In this document: positions 1 through 8,724 of the stretch, piece after piece | How the letters are laid out: each line of letters opens with the position of its first letter | Position numbering within the stretch: position 1 is the stretch's first letter | Assembly: GCA_027489245.1 (NCBI GenBank) | Contig: JAIYAC010000014.1 | Coordinates: forward strand, 1-64,000 | Reading direction: 5' to 3' | DNA length: 64,000 nt | Origin: Neisseriaceae bacterium | GTDB taxonomy: Bacteria > Pseudomonadota > Gammaproteobacteria > Burkholderiales > Chromobacteriaceae | Program-made: the position numbers and the translations under genes | The notes under the pieces: generated by a model | What the model was told of the DNA's origin: nothing | The model's input: only the letters and a program-made list of their open reading frames with translations | The model's database searches: none

Positions 1-76
1 CGAACAGGACCGTGAAACGCCTCAGCGCCGATGATAGTGCAGATACCTGTGTGAAAGTAGGACACCGCCAGACGCC
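1..76 (+). rRNA. rrf: 5S ribosomal RNA, 3' portion (5' end outside window)
   Basis: The first ~76 bases match the 3' two thirds of bacterial 5S rRNA: the GTGAAACGCC block, then CGCCGATG and a final GTAGG...CCGCCAG helix strand, in the usual order and spacing. The 5' part lies left of the window, so this is the tail of a ribosomal RNA operon transcribed rightward. A strong intrinsic terminator follows within 10 bases. The exact 3' end is estimated by comparison with remembered E. coli 5S rRNA. Confidence 0.9.
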
Positions 77-84
77 CGATACCG

Positions 85-118
85 AAGCCCAGCTCATACG
101 AGCTGGGCTTTGTGCTTT
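85..118 (+). terminator. rRNA operon intrinsic terminator
   Basis: Perfect 11-bp stem AAGCCCAGCTC / GAGCTGGGCTT (85-95 and 100-110) around an ATAC loop, followed by a T-rich tail. It directly follows 5S rRNA and most likely ends the rrn transcript. Confidence 0.85.
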
Positions 119-139
119 GTAGCGCCAGAAAATCCCGCC

Positions 140-357
140 CCGCGGCCAACCTTGGCCGCATGGATACCAACAGAGTCGACAGACAAACCAGAGCCCGCGC
201 AAGCGGGCTGTGTTGTTGGTGCGTGGCGCAGTCGACGCCGGATGCGCCTGCGGCTTATACCGGGCTACGGTGATTGACTGACGCTGCTGCGGCCAACGTT
301 GGCCGCATGGAGGCTACTAGAATCGACAGACGTAAAAAGCCCGCTTGCGCGGGCTTT
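140..357. repeat. Duplicated ~70-bp block: inverted motif pair plus hairpin
   Basis: Two similar blocks lie in direct orientation at about 140-209 and 287-357. Each has an inverted pair of the GTTGGCCGCA-type motif (142-160 with one variant base; 288-307 a perfect 20-bp palindrome), then CATGGA, then a shared TCGACAGAC, then a hairpin with stem AGCCCGC/GCGGGCT (192-209; 336-357). No coding potential is evident here. The region 119-481 otherwise holds no gene that I can support. Confidence 0.75.
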
Positions 358-360
358 GGT
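334..360. terminator. Intrinsic terminator-like hairpin
   Basis: Stem AAAGCCCGC/GCGGGCTTT (336-344, 349-357) with a TTGC loop. Five A residues precede it, giving a U-run on the minus strand, and a T-rich stretch follows on the plus strand, so it could work in either direction. Confidence 0.6.
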
Positions 361-481
361 TTTGGGGCTTCGGGTAATGCCTCATTGGCTTTCGTGCTAA
401 CCCCATTTCCTGCAAAGGTGATGCTGGGCAGCCTGCAGGCATATACGTTAAGCTTGGTTTTTTTATTATTGGGGGTAAGTC

Positions 482-808
482 ATGAGACAGAAGGCTGTGA
501 TGTTGCTTTGCTGCCTGGCAAGCCTGCCCGTATGGGCACAAACGGTGAATGTGGATGCGCTGCTGCTTTCTGCGCAGATGGCGTATCAGGAGGCGGATGG
601 CAAGCAGGATCAGGCGCGCAAGCGTTTGCTGCAGGCGGAGGAAGAATTGAAGCAGGCGCAAAAGCGTTTGGCCGATGCCCAGCTGCAGGTGCAGCAGACG
701 GCACAGCTGCAGCAGCAAGCCTTGGCTGATAAAGCTGCTGCCGATGCCGTGATGCAGCAGGCTACGCAGCGTTTGCGGGATGCCTGGCAGCAGAAAGAAG
801 GGCAGTAG
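482..808 (+). CDS. Small secreted coiled-coil protein of unknown function
   Basis: A 108-residue product begins with a clear signal peptide (MRQKAVMLLCCLASLPVWAQ, probable cleavage after WAQ). The mature part, from about residue 35, is almost wholly Gln/Ala/Lys/Glu-rich heptad sequence (QARKRLLQAEEELKQAQKRL and similar) and should form a periplasmic coiled coil. A G-rich Shine-Dalgarno-like stretch (GGGGGTAAG) lies just before the ATG. It converges with the DUF4124 gene only six bases downstream, which also encodes an exported coiled-coil protein. I do not recognise a family. Confidence 0.65.
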   Translation: MRQKAVMLLCCLASLPVWAQTVNVDALLLSAQMAYQEADGKQDQARKRLLQAEEELKQAQKRLADAQLQVQQTAQLQQQALADKAAADAVMQQATQRLRDAWQQKEGQ

Positions 809-814
809 CGGGTT

Positions 815-1429
815 TTACCGGGTAGCTGTTGGGGTAGCCTGGTTCAATTCCTGGAAACGCAGCATATCCTGTGCGGCCTTCATGCGCAGACGTTCAATTT
901 CGGCACGACGGGACTGGATCAGCGCCAGGGTTTCGTTTTGCAGGCGCTGTTTTTCTTGCAGCTGGCTGCTGAGGCCCTGGGAGATGCTCTTGCCACTGCT
1001 GCGCAGTTTGTTGGCTTCGTTGTTCAGGTCGGTAAGCTGGGCGCTGGCCATGCGCAGCTGGCTTTCCAGTGTGCGCAGGCCGGTCTGCAGTGTTTTGACC
1101 TGCTTGTCGCGTTCGGCGGCGATGTCTGTGGTAGAGCGGTAGCGCTCTTGCAGTGCCCTGTCGTAGCGGATTTGTTCTGCCCGTAGTGCCTGTTCTTGCT
1201 TTTTGCGTTCCAGCTCGGCCTCGTGCGCGCGCTTGTCAGCTTCGCTTTCGCCTTTGCGCAGCAGAATGCCCTGTTTGTTCAGCTTGCTGACGCCGCTTTT
1301 CTGTTCGGTGGGGGGCGGGTAATCGCTGTAGTGCACCACCCCGCGCTCGTCAGTCCATTTATATAGACCTTCTGCAACTGCTGCCGGAGCGAGCAGGGTG
1401 ATAAGCAGGGCGAGGTGGTGTGGGCGCAT
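815..1429 (-). CDS. DUF4124 domain exported protein with coiled coil
   Basis: The 204-residue protein has a signal peptide (MRPHHLALLITLLAPAAVA). A DUF4124-type module at about residues 20-55 follows (GLYKWTDERGVVHYSDYPP), and then a long Glu/Lys/Arg/Gln-rich coiled coil at about 60-195. DUF4124 proteins are exported proteins of unknown function common in proteobacteria. The gene lies two bases downstream of pyrE on the same strand, so the two are probably co-transcribed. The periplasmic location is inferred from the signal peptide. Confidence 0.85.
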   Translation of the reverse strand: MRPHHLALLITLLAPAAVAEGLYKWTDERGVVHYSDYPPPTEQKSGVSKLNKQGILLRKGESEADKRAHEAELERKKQEQALRAEQIRYDRALQERYRSTTDIAAERDKQVKTLQTGLRTLESQLRMASAQLTDLNNEANKLRSSGKSISQGLSSQLQEKQRLQNETLALIQSRRAEIERLRMKAAQDMLRFQELNQATPTATR

Positions 1430-1431
1430 GA

Positions 1432-2076
1432 TTAGTCGTTGACTCCGTATTGGGCGCGGTAAGCACGTACTGCTTCCAGATTGTCGGCCAGTTCCGGGCT
1501 ACCTTCAAGGAAACCGAGCAGGTCTTTCAGGTTGGCAATGGCAATAACCGGTAGATTGTAGTCGCGTGCCACTTCCTGTACGGCAGACAGCTCGCCCGTG
1601 CCGCGCTCCATGCGGTCCAGTGCGATAGCCACACCGGCAGGCTCGGCACCCGCAGCGCGGATCAGCTGTACCGATTCGCGTACCGACGTACCGGCAGAGA
1701 TTACGTCGTCGATAATCAGCACCTTGCCTTGTAGCGGCGCACCTACCAAGGTGCCACCTTCGCCGTGGTCTTTGGCTTCTTTGCGATTATAGGCAAAAGG
1801 TACATTGCGGCCCTGCTCGGCCAGTGCCATGGTGGTGGCTGCAGCCAGGATGATGCCTTTATAAGCTGGGCCGAAGATCATATCGAATGCTACGCCGCTC
1901 TCGCTGATAGACTTGGCGTAAAAGCGGGACAGCTGCAGCGTGCTTTCGCCATCGTTGAACAGGCCGGCATTGAAGAAGTAAGGGGAAGTGCGGCCAGCCT
2001 TGGTGACGAAGGCGCCAAAGCGCAATACCTGCTTCTTAAGCGCAAAACGAATAAAATCCTGGCGGAAATCGCTCAT
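1432..2076 (-). CDS. pyrE: Orotate phosphoribosyltransferase
   Basis: PyrE joins orotate to PRPP to give orotidine 5'-phosphate in UMP synthesis. The 214-residue product has the normal length. It contains the PRPP-binding signature [18 protein letters not shown], the [13 protein letters not shown] loop and the EAKDHGEGG flexible catalytic loop. The reading frame stays open upstream, but the start at [13 protein letters not shown] fits the family and has an AGGGG ribosome site on the minus strand. It is divergent from xth, with 73 bp between the starts that must hold both promoters. Confidence 0.96.
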   Translation of the reverse strand: MSDFRQDFIRFALKKQVLRFGAFVTKAGRTSPYFFNAGLFNDGESTLQLSRFYAKSISESGVAFDMIFGPAYKGIILAAATTMALAEQGRNVPFAYNRKEAKDHGEGGTLVGAPLQGKVLIIDDVISAGTSVRESVQLIRAAGAEPAGVAIALDRMERGTGELSAVQEVARDYNLPVIAIANLKDLLGFLEGSPELADNLEAVRAYRAQYGVND

Positions 2077-2149
2077 CTGAATACCCCTATATACTTTTAA
2101 CGCGTTGACGTGGCTGAAAAATCGCCGCAAGGATACCACGGGAGACCCC

Positions 2150-2923
2150 ATGCTTCGAATCGTTTCCGCCAACCTGAACGGCATCCGCTCGGCGGACAAG
2201 AAAGGTTTTTTTGACTGGCTGGCCGGCCACCAGGCGGATTTTGTCTGCCTGCAGGAGCTGAAGGCGCAGGCCGGCGACCTGAGCCCGCGCATGCAGAACC
2301 CCGATGGCCTGACCGGTTACTTTCACTACGCCGAGAAAAAGGGCTATAGCGGCGTGGGCATTTACACCCGCCACGTGCCGGACCGCGTGATTACCGGCCT
2401 GGGCGTGGACTGGATCGACGCCGAAGGCCGCTATCTGCAGCTGGATATCGGCAACCTGTCGGTGGTATCGCTGTACCTGCCATCCGGCTCCAGCAGCGAC
2501 GAGCGCCAGCAGGTGAAGTTTGATTTTCTCGACGTGTTCATGCCGCACCTGAATACCCTGCGCGACAGTGGCCGCGACGTGGTGATCTGCGGTGACTGGA
2601 ACATCGCCCACAACGAGATCGACCTGAAAAACTGGAAGGGCAACCTGAAAAACTCCGGCTTCCTGCCGGAAGAGCGCGCCTGGATGACGCAGCTGCTGGG
2701 AAGCGGCTGGTGCGATGTGTGGCGCACGCTGTACACGGATGCACCTGGCTACAGCTGGTGGAGCAACCGTGGCCAGGCTTACGCCAAGGACGTGGGCTGG
2801 CGTATCGACTACCACATTGTCAGCCCTGGCCTGATGGCGCAGGCGCGTGCGGCCAACGTGTACAAGGACGAGAAGTTTTCCGACCATGCGCCGCTGACCG
2901 TCGATTACGAGCGGAGCGTGTGA
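2150..2923 (+). CDS. xth: Exodeoxyribonuclease III (AP endonuclease)
   Basis: This 257-residue enzyme of the ExoIII/AP endonuclease family repairs abasic sites and blocked 3' ends. Family motifs are visible: the N-terminal Asn of [15 protein letters not shown], the metal-binding Glu36 in [18 protein letters not shown] in the centre, and WRIDYHIVS and [11 protein letters not shown] at the C-terminus. The ATG at 2150 is preceded by GGAGA and matches the family N-terminus better than the open frame upstream. It carries one copy of the dispersed 10-mer near its end (2848). Its stop overlaps the next start (TGATG). Confidence 0.95.
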   Translation: MLRIVSANLNGIRSADKKGFFDWLAGHQADFVCLQELKAQAGDLSPRMQNPDGLTGYFHYAEKKGYSGVGIYTRHVPDRVITGLGVDWIDAEGRYLQLDIGNLSVVSLYLPSGSSSDERQQVKFDFLDVFMPHLNTLRDSGRDVVICGDWNIAHNEIDLKNWKGNLKNSGFLPEERAWMTQLLGSGWCDVWRTLYTDAPGYSWWSNRGQAYAKDVGWRIDYHIVSPGLMAQARAANVYKDEKFSDHAPLTVDYERSV

Positions 2924-3519
2924 TGTGGGACGACGACGATATCTTCCTGATCACCGTGCCCGGCTGGGGTAACTCCGGCCCCAAGCACTGGCAAAGCTAT
3001 TGGGAAATGCTGTACCCGCTGGCCCGCCGCGTGGAGCAGGACAACTGGCTCTACCCCAGCCGCGATGCCTGGGTGCAGCGCCTGGCCGACACCGTAGATG
3101 GCTGTAGTGGCAAGGTCGTGTTGGCCGCACACAGCCTGGGCTGCCATACCGCCGTGGAGTGGCTGGGCCAGGCCAGCCTGCTGCAGCAGCGCAAGATAAA
3201 AGGCCTGCTATTGGTCGCGCCGCCTGCGCTACCCATTAGCGAGGCACGCGCCCGTGCCAGCGGCGAGCTGCCCGTCGAGGCGGCGTTGCCCGCTTTTGAT
3301 GGCTTTGCCGCGCCGCGCGACATGCGCGTGCCGGTGCCGGCGCGCATGGTGGCCAGCCGTGACGACCTGTTCTGCGATTACGCCAGCAGCGAGGCGATGG
3401 CAGCACGCTGGGGGGTGCCGCTGCTGGACGCTGGCAATGCCGGCCATATGGGTAGCCATAGCGGGCTGGGCGACTGGAAAGCCGGACAGAAGCTGATCCA
3501 GCAACTGATGCTGGGCTGA
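2923..3519 (+). CDS. RBBP9/YdeN-family serine hydrolase
   Basis: The 198-residue alpha/beta hydrolase resembles the RBBP9/YdeN family. The N-terminus has the typical PGWGNSGPKHWQSYW, the nucleophile elbow is AHSLGC, a candidate acid is in VASRDDLF, and the catalytic His is in GNAGHMGSHSG. The substrate is unknown for most members. Its ATG overlaps the xth stop codon by one base, so it is translationally coupled and probably co-transcribed. A palindromic terminator follows 21 bases after the stop. Confidence 0.85.
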   Translation: MWDDDDIFLITVPGWGNSGPKHWQSYWEMLYPLARRVEQDNWLYPSRDAWVQRLADTVDGCSGKVVLAAHSLGCHTAVEWLGQASLLQQRKIKGLLLVAPPALPISEARARASGELPVEAALPAFDGFAAPRDMRVPVPARMVASRDDLFCDYASSEAMAARWGVPLLDAGNAGHMGSHSGLGDWKAGQKLIQQLMLG

Positions 3520-3540
3520 GGTGGTGTGTATCCAGTAAAA

Positions 3541-3570
3541 AAGGTTGGCCGCATGCGGCCAACCTTTTTC
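3541..3570. terminator. Bidirectional terminator made of an inverted 10-mer pair
   Basis: A perfect 26-bp palindrome (3541-3566) consists of AAGGTTGGCCGCA followed by its reverse complement. It has a run of A before and a run of T after, so it can terminate in both directions between the convergent hydrolase and sulfurtransferase genes. Both halves contain an exact copy of the dispersed 10-mer, as Neisseria uptake sequences do when paired as terminators. Confidence 0.88.
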
Positions 3571-3589
3571 ATTTGCGGGCGAGCAGGGC

Positions 3590-4429
3590 TCAGCTGTTGG
3601 TGGCAATGGGGCGGCTATCGTCGCTGCACCATTCGCTCCAGCTGCCAGCGTATAGCGCAGCGCCATCCAGGCCGGCGTGCGCCATGGCCAGGCGGTTGTG
3701 GCAGGCAGTGACACCGCTGCCGCAGTACAGCACCACATCGCTGGCGGGCGTGTCACCCAGTACCGCCTGCCATTCGCTGGCCAATACCTCGGCCGCTTTG
3801 AAGCGGCCATCCTGCAGGTTGTGCTGGAAGAAGCGGTTACGGGCGCCCGGAATATGGCCGCCTACCGGGTCCAGCGTTTCGTTTTGGCCGGCAAAGCGGT
3901 CGGGAGCGCGGGCGTCGATCAGCACGCGTTCCGCTTTGTCCAGGTTGGCCGCCACCATGTCCACATCGAACAGCTGCTCCAGCGCCGGGCGCATCACGAA
4001 GCGGGTGCTGTTTTTCTCTGGCGCATCGGTGGTGATGGCGCCGTCCACGGCCTGCCAGGCTTGGAAGCCACCATCCAGCACAGCGACGGCTTCGTGCCCC
4101 AGCCAGCGCAGCAGCCACCAGGCGCGTGCAGCGTACATGCCGCCCGCGTCGTCGTACGTCACGACCTGGGTATTGGGGCCGATGCCCAGCGCGCCAAAGT
4201 TCACCGCCAGGCGCTGGCCGTCTGGTAGCGGGTGGCGGCCGTTGTTGCCGTTTTTGGCGCCGGACAGGTGGTAATCCAGGTGCAGGTAATGGGCGCCGGG
4301 CAGGTGGCCGGCTTCATAGACGGTGGGGCCGTAGGATGGGTCAGCCAGCTGGAAGCGGCAGTCCAGCAATACCAGGTCGGTGGTGTCGTGCTGTTGCAGG
4401 GCTGCTGCGCTGATCAGGGTACGGTACAT
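3590..4429 (-). CDS. sseA: Thiosulfate/3-mercaptopyruvate sulfurtransferase
   Basis: The 279-residue protein has two rhodanese domains. The first, at about residues 5-135, is structural (LLDCRFQLADPSYG ... AGHLPGAHYLHLD). The second, at about 160-275, is catalytic with the active-site loop CGSGVTACHN. Members move sulfur from thiosulfate or 3-mercaptopyruvate to acceptors such as cyanide or thiols. The loop fits the SseA/MST type, but substrate preference cannot be fixed from sequence alone. A GGAGAA-like site precedes the ATG on the minus strand. Confidence 0.9.
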   Translation of the reverse strand: MYRTLISAAALQQHDTTDLVLLDCRFQLADPSYGPTVYEAGHLPGAHYLHLDYHLSGAKNGNNGRHPLPDGQRLAVNFGALGIGPNTQVVTYDDAGGMYAARAWWLLRWLGHEAVAVLDGGFQAWQAVDGAITTDAPEKNSTRFVMRPALEQLFDVDMVAANLDKAERVLIDARAPDRFAGQNETLDPVGGHIPGARNRFFQHNLQDGRFKAAEVLASEWQAVLGDTPASDVVLYCGSGVTACHNRLAMAHAGLDGAALYAGSWSEWCSDDSRPIATNS

Positions 4430-4457
4430 GGGGTTCTCCTTTGCACACGCTTGGGCA

Positions 4458-4560
4458 CCTTGCGAAGCCAGCCGGTGGCCGGCTTCGCAAGGCGTCCTGG
4501 GCAGGCGGGCTGCCGTTGACGGTGGTCAAGCGTTGTTTGAAATATTAAACGTTGACCACC
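4458..4560 (-). repeat. Two hairpins between HIT gene and sseA
   Basis: The gap between two minus-strand genes holds two inverted repeats. One is CCTTGCGAAGCC/GGCTTCGCAAGG (4458-4469, 4481-4492). The other is GGTGGTCAA...TTGACCACC (about 4521-4560), with a one-base bulge and an AT-rich loop. The second starts just past the HIT stop and may end that transcript, although no clean U-run is present. Confidence 0.5.
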
Positions 4561-4576
4561 ATAGCACGGCCGGGCT

Positions 4577-4975
4577 TCAGCCGGCCAGTGCGGCGCGCAG
4601 GGCGGCGGCCAACTGTGGTACGCCGTGCGCCACGCCATCGCGCTGGGCCTGGCCCCATAGCGGCTGCGGGAAGTGCTTGTCGTCGGCAAAGCGCGGAATA
4701 ACGTGCCAGTGCAGGTGCGGCACCATATTGCCGAAGCTGGCCAGGTTGATTTTGTCCGGGTTCAGCAGGCTGCGCAGCGCCGCCTCGGTGCGGTACACCC
4801 AGTCCATCACGTGGGCGCGGTCGGCGGGGGCCAGGTCGGTCATTTCTTTCACATGGCCGTGCCAGATCACGCGGCAGAAGGCCGGGTAGTCGGCGTCGGC
4901 TACCAGAATCACGCGCAGTTTGTCGTCGCGGTACAGGATGTCGCCACCGTCCTGGTGGCACAGTTCGCAGTGCAT
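4577..4975 (-). CDS. HIT-family nucleotide-binding protein
   Basis: The 132-residue protein has the histidine-triad motif HLHWHVIPRF (about residues 87-96) preceded by NLASFGNMVP, typical of HIT hydrolases that cleave nucleoside phosphoramidates or dinucleotides. A CxxC-like pair, MHCELCHQDGG, at the N-terminus resembles the zinc-binding start of some HIT proteins. The exact substrate is unknown. It lies downstream of the small exported protein gene and hemF on the same strand. Confidence 0.9.
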   Translation of the reverse strand: MHCELCHQDGGDILYRDDKLRVILVADADYPAFCRVIWHGHVKEMTDLAPADRAHVMDWVYRTEAALRSLLNPDKINLASFGNMVPHLHWHVIPRFADDKHFPQPLWGQAQRDGVAHGVPQLAAALRAALAG

Positions 4976-4993
4976 GGTGTGTCCTTTGCGGGC

Positions 4994-6847
<1,854 letters not shown>

Positions 6848-7990
6848 GTGCTGAGCCTACAAAAAAATACCTCGCTTATTGTTTATCTGGCCGGATCTGC
6901 CGTGTTGGGGCCGTTACTGGTTTGGGTGGCTGGCAGCGCCTGGTGGCTGGCGGCCGTGCTGTTTGTCTTGCCCGTCCTGGCGGTGTTGCTGCTGCCAGGT
7001 GTGCCGCAAGACAGTAGCGACGCCGAGCCAACAGGGCTGCCAGAGCCTGCCCAGCCGCCGTACTGGCCAGAGGCAGGTCGGCTGGTGAGCCAGGTGCTGC
7101 CGCTGTGGTCTGGTCAGGTACAGTTGGCCGCAGGCCAGGTGGAAGACGCCATTGGCAAGCTGGCCACACGCTTTGCCAGCATGAACGACATCATCCGCCA
7201 GTCGCTGGGCGACAAGCCCGCGGGGATCAGCGACTTTGCCCGGCTGGAGCAGGCCGAGCACAAGCTGCTGCAAACCCTGCAGGTGCTGGATGAGTCGGTC
7301 ACCAAGCGTAACCAGCTGATCGAGCGCATTACCCAGCTGCAGGGCCATACGCACAAGCTGCAAGACATGGCCGAGTCGGTGTCTTTCATTGCCGGGCAAA
7401 CCAACTTGCTGGCGCTGAATGCGGCCATTGAAGCCGCCCGCGCCGGCGAAGCAGGCCGTGGCTTTGCCGTGGTGGCCGACGAGGTACGCAAGCTGTCCAT
7501 GCAGTCCAACGATACCGGCAAGAGCATGGCCAGCGCCGTAGAGCAGATTGTGGGCGAGCTGGACTCGGCCGCACAGCGCGCCCAGCAGCTGGGGCAGGAA
7601 GAAAAAGCCCTGATGGGCGAGGCCAGCAGCTCGGTGACCGAGGTCATCCAGACTTATCAGCACGTAACCCGGGAGCTGAAAGACAGCCAGCAGAGCCTGT
7701 CCGCCAGCGGCAGCCATGTGCGCGATGAAATCCAGGATGTGCTGGTGAACCTGCAGTTCCAGGACCGTATCAGCCAGATTCTGGGCCATGTGATGGCCGA
7801 CATGCAGCGGCTGGAAACCACGCTGGGCAGCGCCCTGGCCGCGCCGCAGGACCAGCCGCCACCACCGCCTGATACGCAAGGCTGGCTGGCCGAACTCAAG
7901 CGCACCTACACCACACACGAGCAGCACTCACTGCACAGCGGCGGCAAGGCGCAGGGCAGTAGCGCGAGTGAAGAAGTAACCTTTTTCTGA
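6848..7990 (+). CDS. Methyl-accepting chemotaxis-type receptor without a large sensor domain
   Basis: About 380 residues with two closely spaced membrane segments near the N-terminus (about residues 8-27 and 31-52) and almost no periplasmic loop. A coiled-coil signalling domain follows, with the conserved hairpin tip [21 protein letters not shown]. It may sense membrane or cytoplasmic state, or act as a scaffold. I chose the GTG at 6848 because AGAAGG lies seven bases upstream; an in-frame GTG at 6818 is an alternative. It is the first gene of the chemotaxis operon, and cheY follows 17 bases later. Confidence 0.85.
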   Translation: MLSLQKNTSLIVYLAGSAVLGPLLVWVAGSAWWLAAVLFVLPVLAVLLLPGVPQDSSDAEPTGLPEPAQPPYWPEAGRLVSQVLPLWSGQVQLAAGQVEDAIGKLATRFASMNDIIRQSLGDKPAGISDFARLEQAEHKLLQTLQVLDESVTKRNQLIERITQLQGHTHKLQDMAESVSFIAGQTNLLALNAAIEAARAGEAGRGFAVVADEVRKLSMQSNDTGKSMASAVEQIVGELDSAAQRAQQLGQEEKALMGEASSSVTEVIQTYQHVTRELKDSQQSLSASGSHVRDEIQDVLVNLQFQDRISQILGHVMADMQRLETTLGSALAAPQDQPPPPPDTQGWLAELKRTYTTHEQHSLHSGGKAQGSSASEEVTFF

Positions 7991-8007
7991 TAACGGGGAG
8001 ACTTGCC

Positions 8008-8376
8008 ATGGCCAAGACCATATTGATTGTTGACGACTCTGCCAGCCTGCGGCAGGTGGTGAAGATTGCGCTGATGGACGCCGGCTACGACGTAATAGAA
8101 GCGGGGAATGGCCAGGAAGGCCTGCAAAAGCTGGATGGTCGCAAGATTCACCTGATCGTGTCCGACGTGAACATGCCCGTGATGGACGGTATTACCTTTC
8201 TGAAAAACGTGAAGCAGCACGCATCGTACAAATTTACCCCGGTGATCATGCTCACCACGGAAACCAGCGACGAAAAGAAAAAATCCGGCCAGGAAGCCGG
8301 CGCCAAAGCCTGGGTCGTCAAGCCCTTCCAGCCGCCCATCCTGCTGTCTGCCATCTCCAAGCTGATTCTGCCCTAG
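8008..8376 (+). CDS. cheY: CheY-type response regulator
   Basis: The 122-residue single receiver domain has the acidic pair Asp9/Asp10, phospho-acceptor Asp53 in VSDVNMP, a conserved Thr in MLTTE and Lys in VVKPF. It would be phosphorylated by the CheA encoded two genes downstream, and then bind the flagellar switch or another target. GGGGAGA precedes the ATG. Order and spacing show it belongs to the operon. Confidence 0.92.
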   Translation: MAKTILIVDDSASLRQVVKIALMDAGYDVIEAGNGQEGLQKLDGRKIHLIVSDVNMPVMDGITFLKNVKQHASYKFTPVIMLTTETSDEKKKSGQEAGAKAWVVKPFQPPILLSAISKLILP

Positions 8377-8427
8377 CCCCGGCCGCGCGCCACCAGGGAC
8401 ACACTGCCACGCTGCCGGAGGAACACC

Positions 8428-8724
8428 ATGTCATCCACCATCAAGCTGGACGAAGAATGCACCATTTACCAAGCGGCCCAGCTGCGCCAGCAGCTAGCCG
8501 ATGCCCTGATGGCCAGCGACAGCCTGACCGTGGATCTGTCGGCGGTCGGTGAAATGGACAGCTCGGCCGCCCAGGTACTGCTGTGGCTGCACAGCGAAGC
8601 CGCCCGGCTGCAAAAAAACCTGTCGCTGGTACACCTGTCCGCTGCCGCCCGCGAGCTGCTCACCATGCTGGGGCTGCTGATACACCTGCCAATCGTGGAA
8701 GAGGAGGCCGGCCATGAATCTTGA
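8428..8724 (+). CDS. STAS-domain protein (anti-sigma-factor antagonist-like)
   Basis: The 98-residue STAS domain has the conserved GEMDSSAAQVLL segment. The Ser pair at 45-46 corresponds to the phosphorylatable serine of SpoIIAA-like antagonists. STAS genes sit in some chemotaxis operons between cheY and cheA; their task there is poorly known. GGAGGAA precedes the ATG. Its 3' end overlaps the cheA start by 11 bases, so translation is coupled. No partner kinase of the RsbW/SpoIIAB type is present in the window. Confidence 0.88.
   Translation: MSSTIKLDEECTIYQAAQLRQQLADALMASDSLTVDLSAVGEMDSSAAQVLLWLHSEAARLQKNLSLVHLSAAARELLTMLGLLIHLPIVEEEAGHES

Noticed and set aside
119..481. A tRNA gene downstream of 5S rRNA
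   Set aside because: No cloverleaf or TTCRA arm could be found; the hairpins are better explained as terminators.
2077..2292. N-terminal extension of pyrE (open frame up to 2292)
   Set aside because: The extra 72 residues overlap xth, are not family-like, and the internal start has a good ribosome site.
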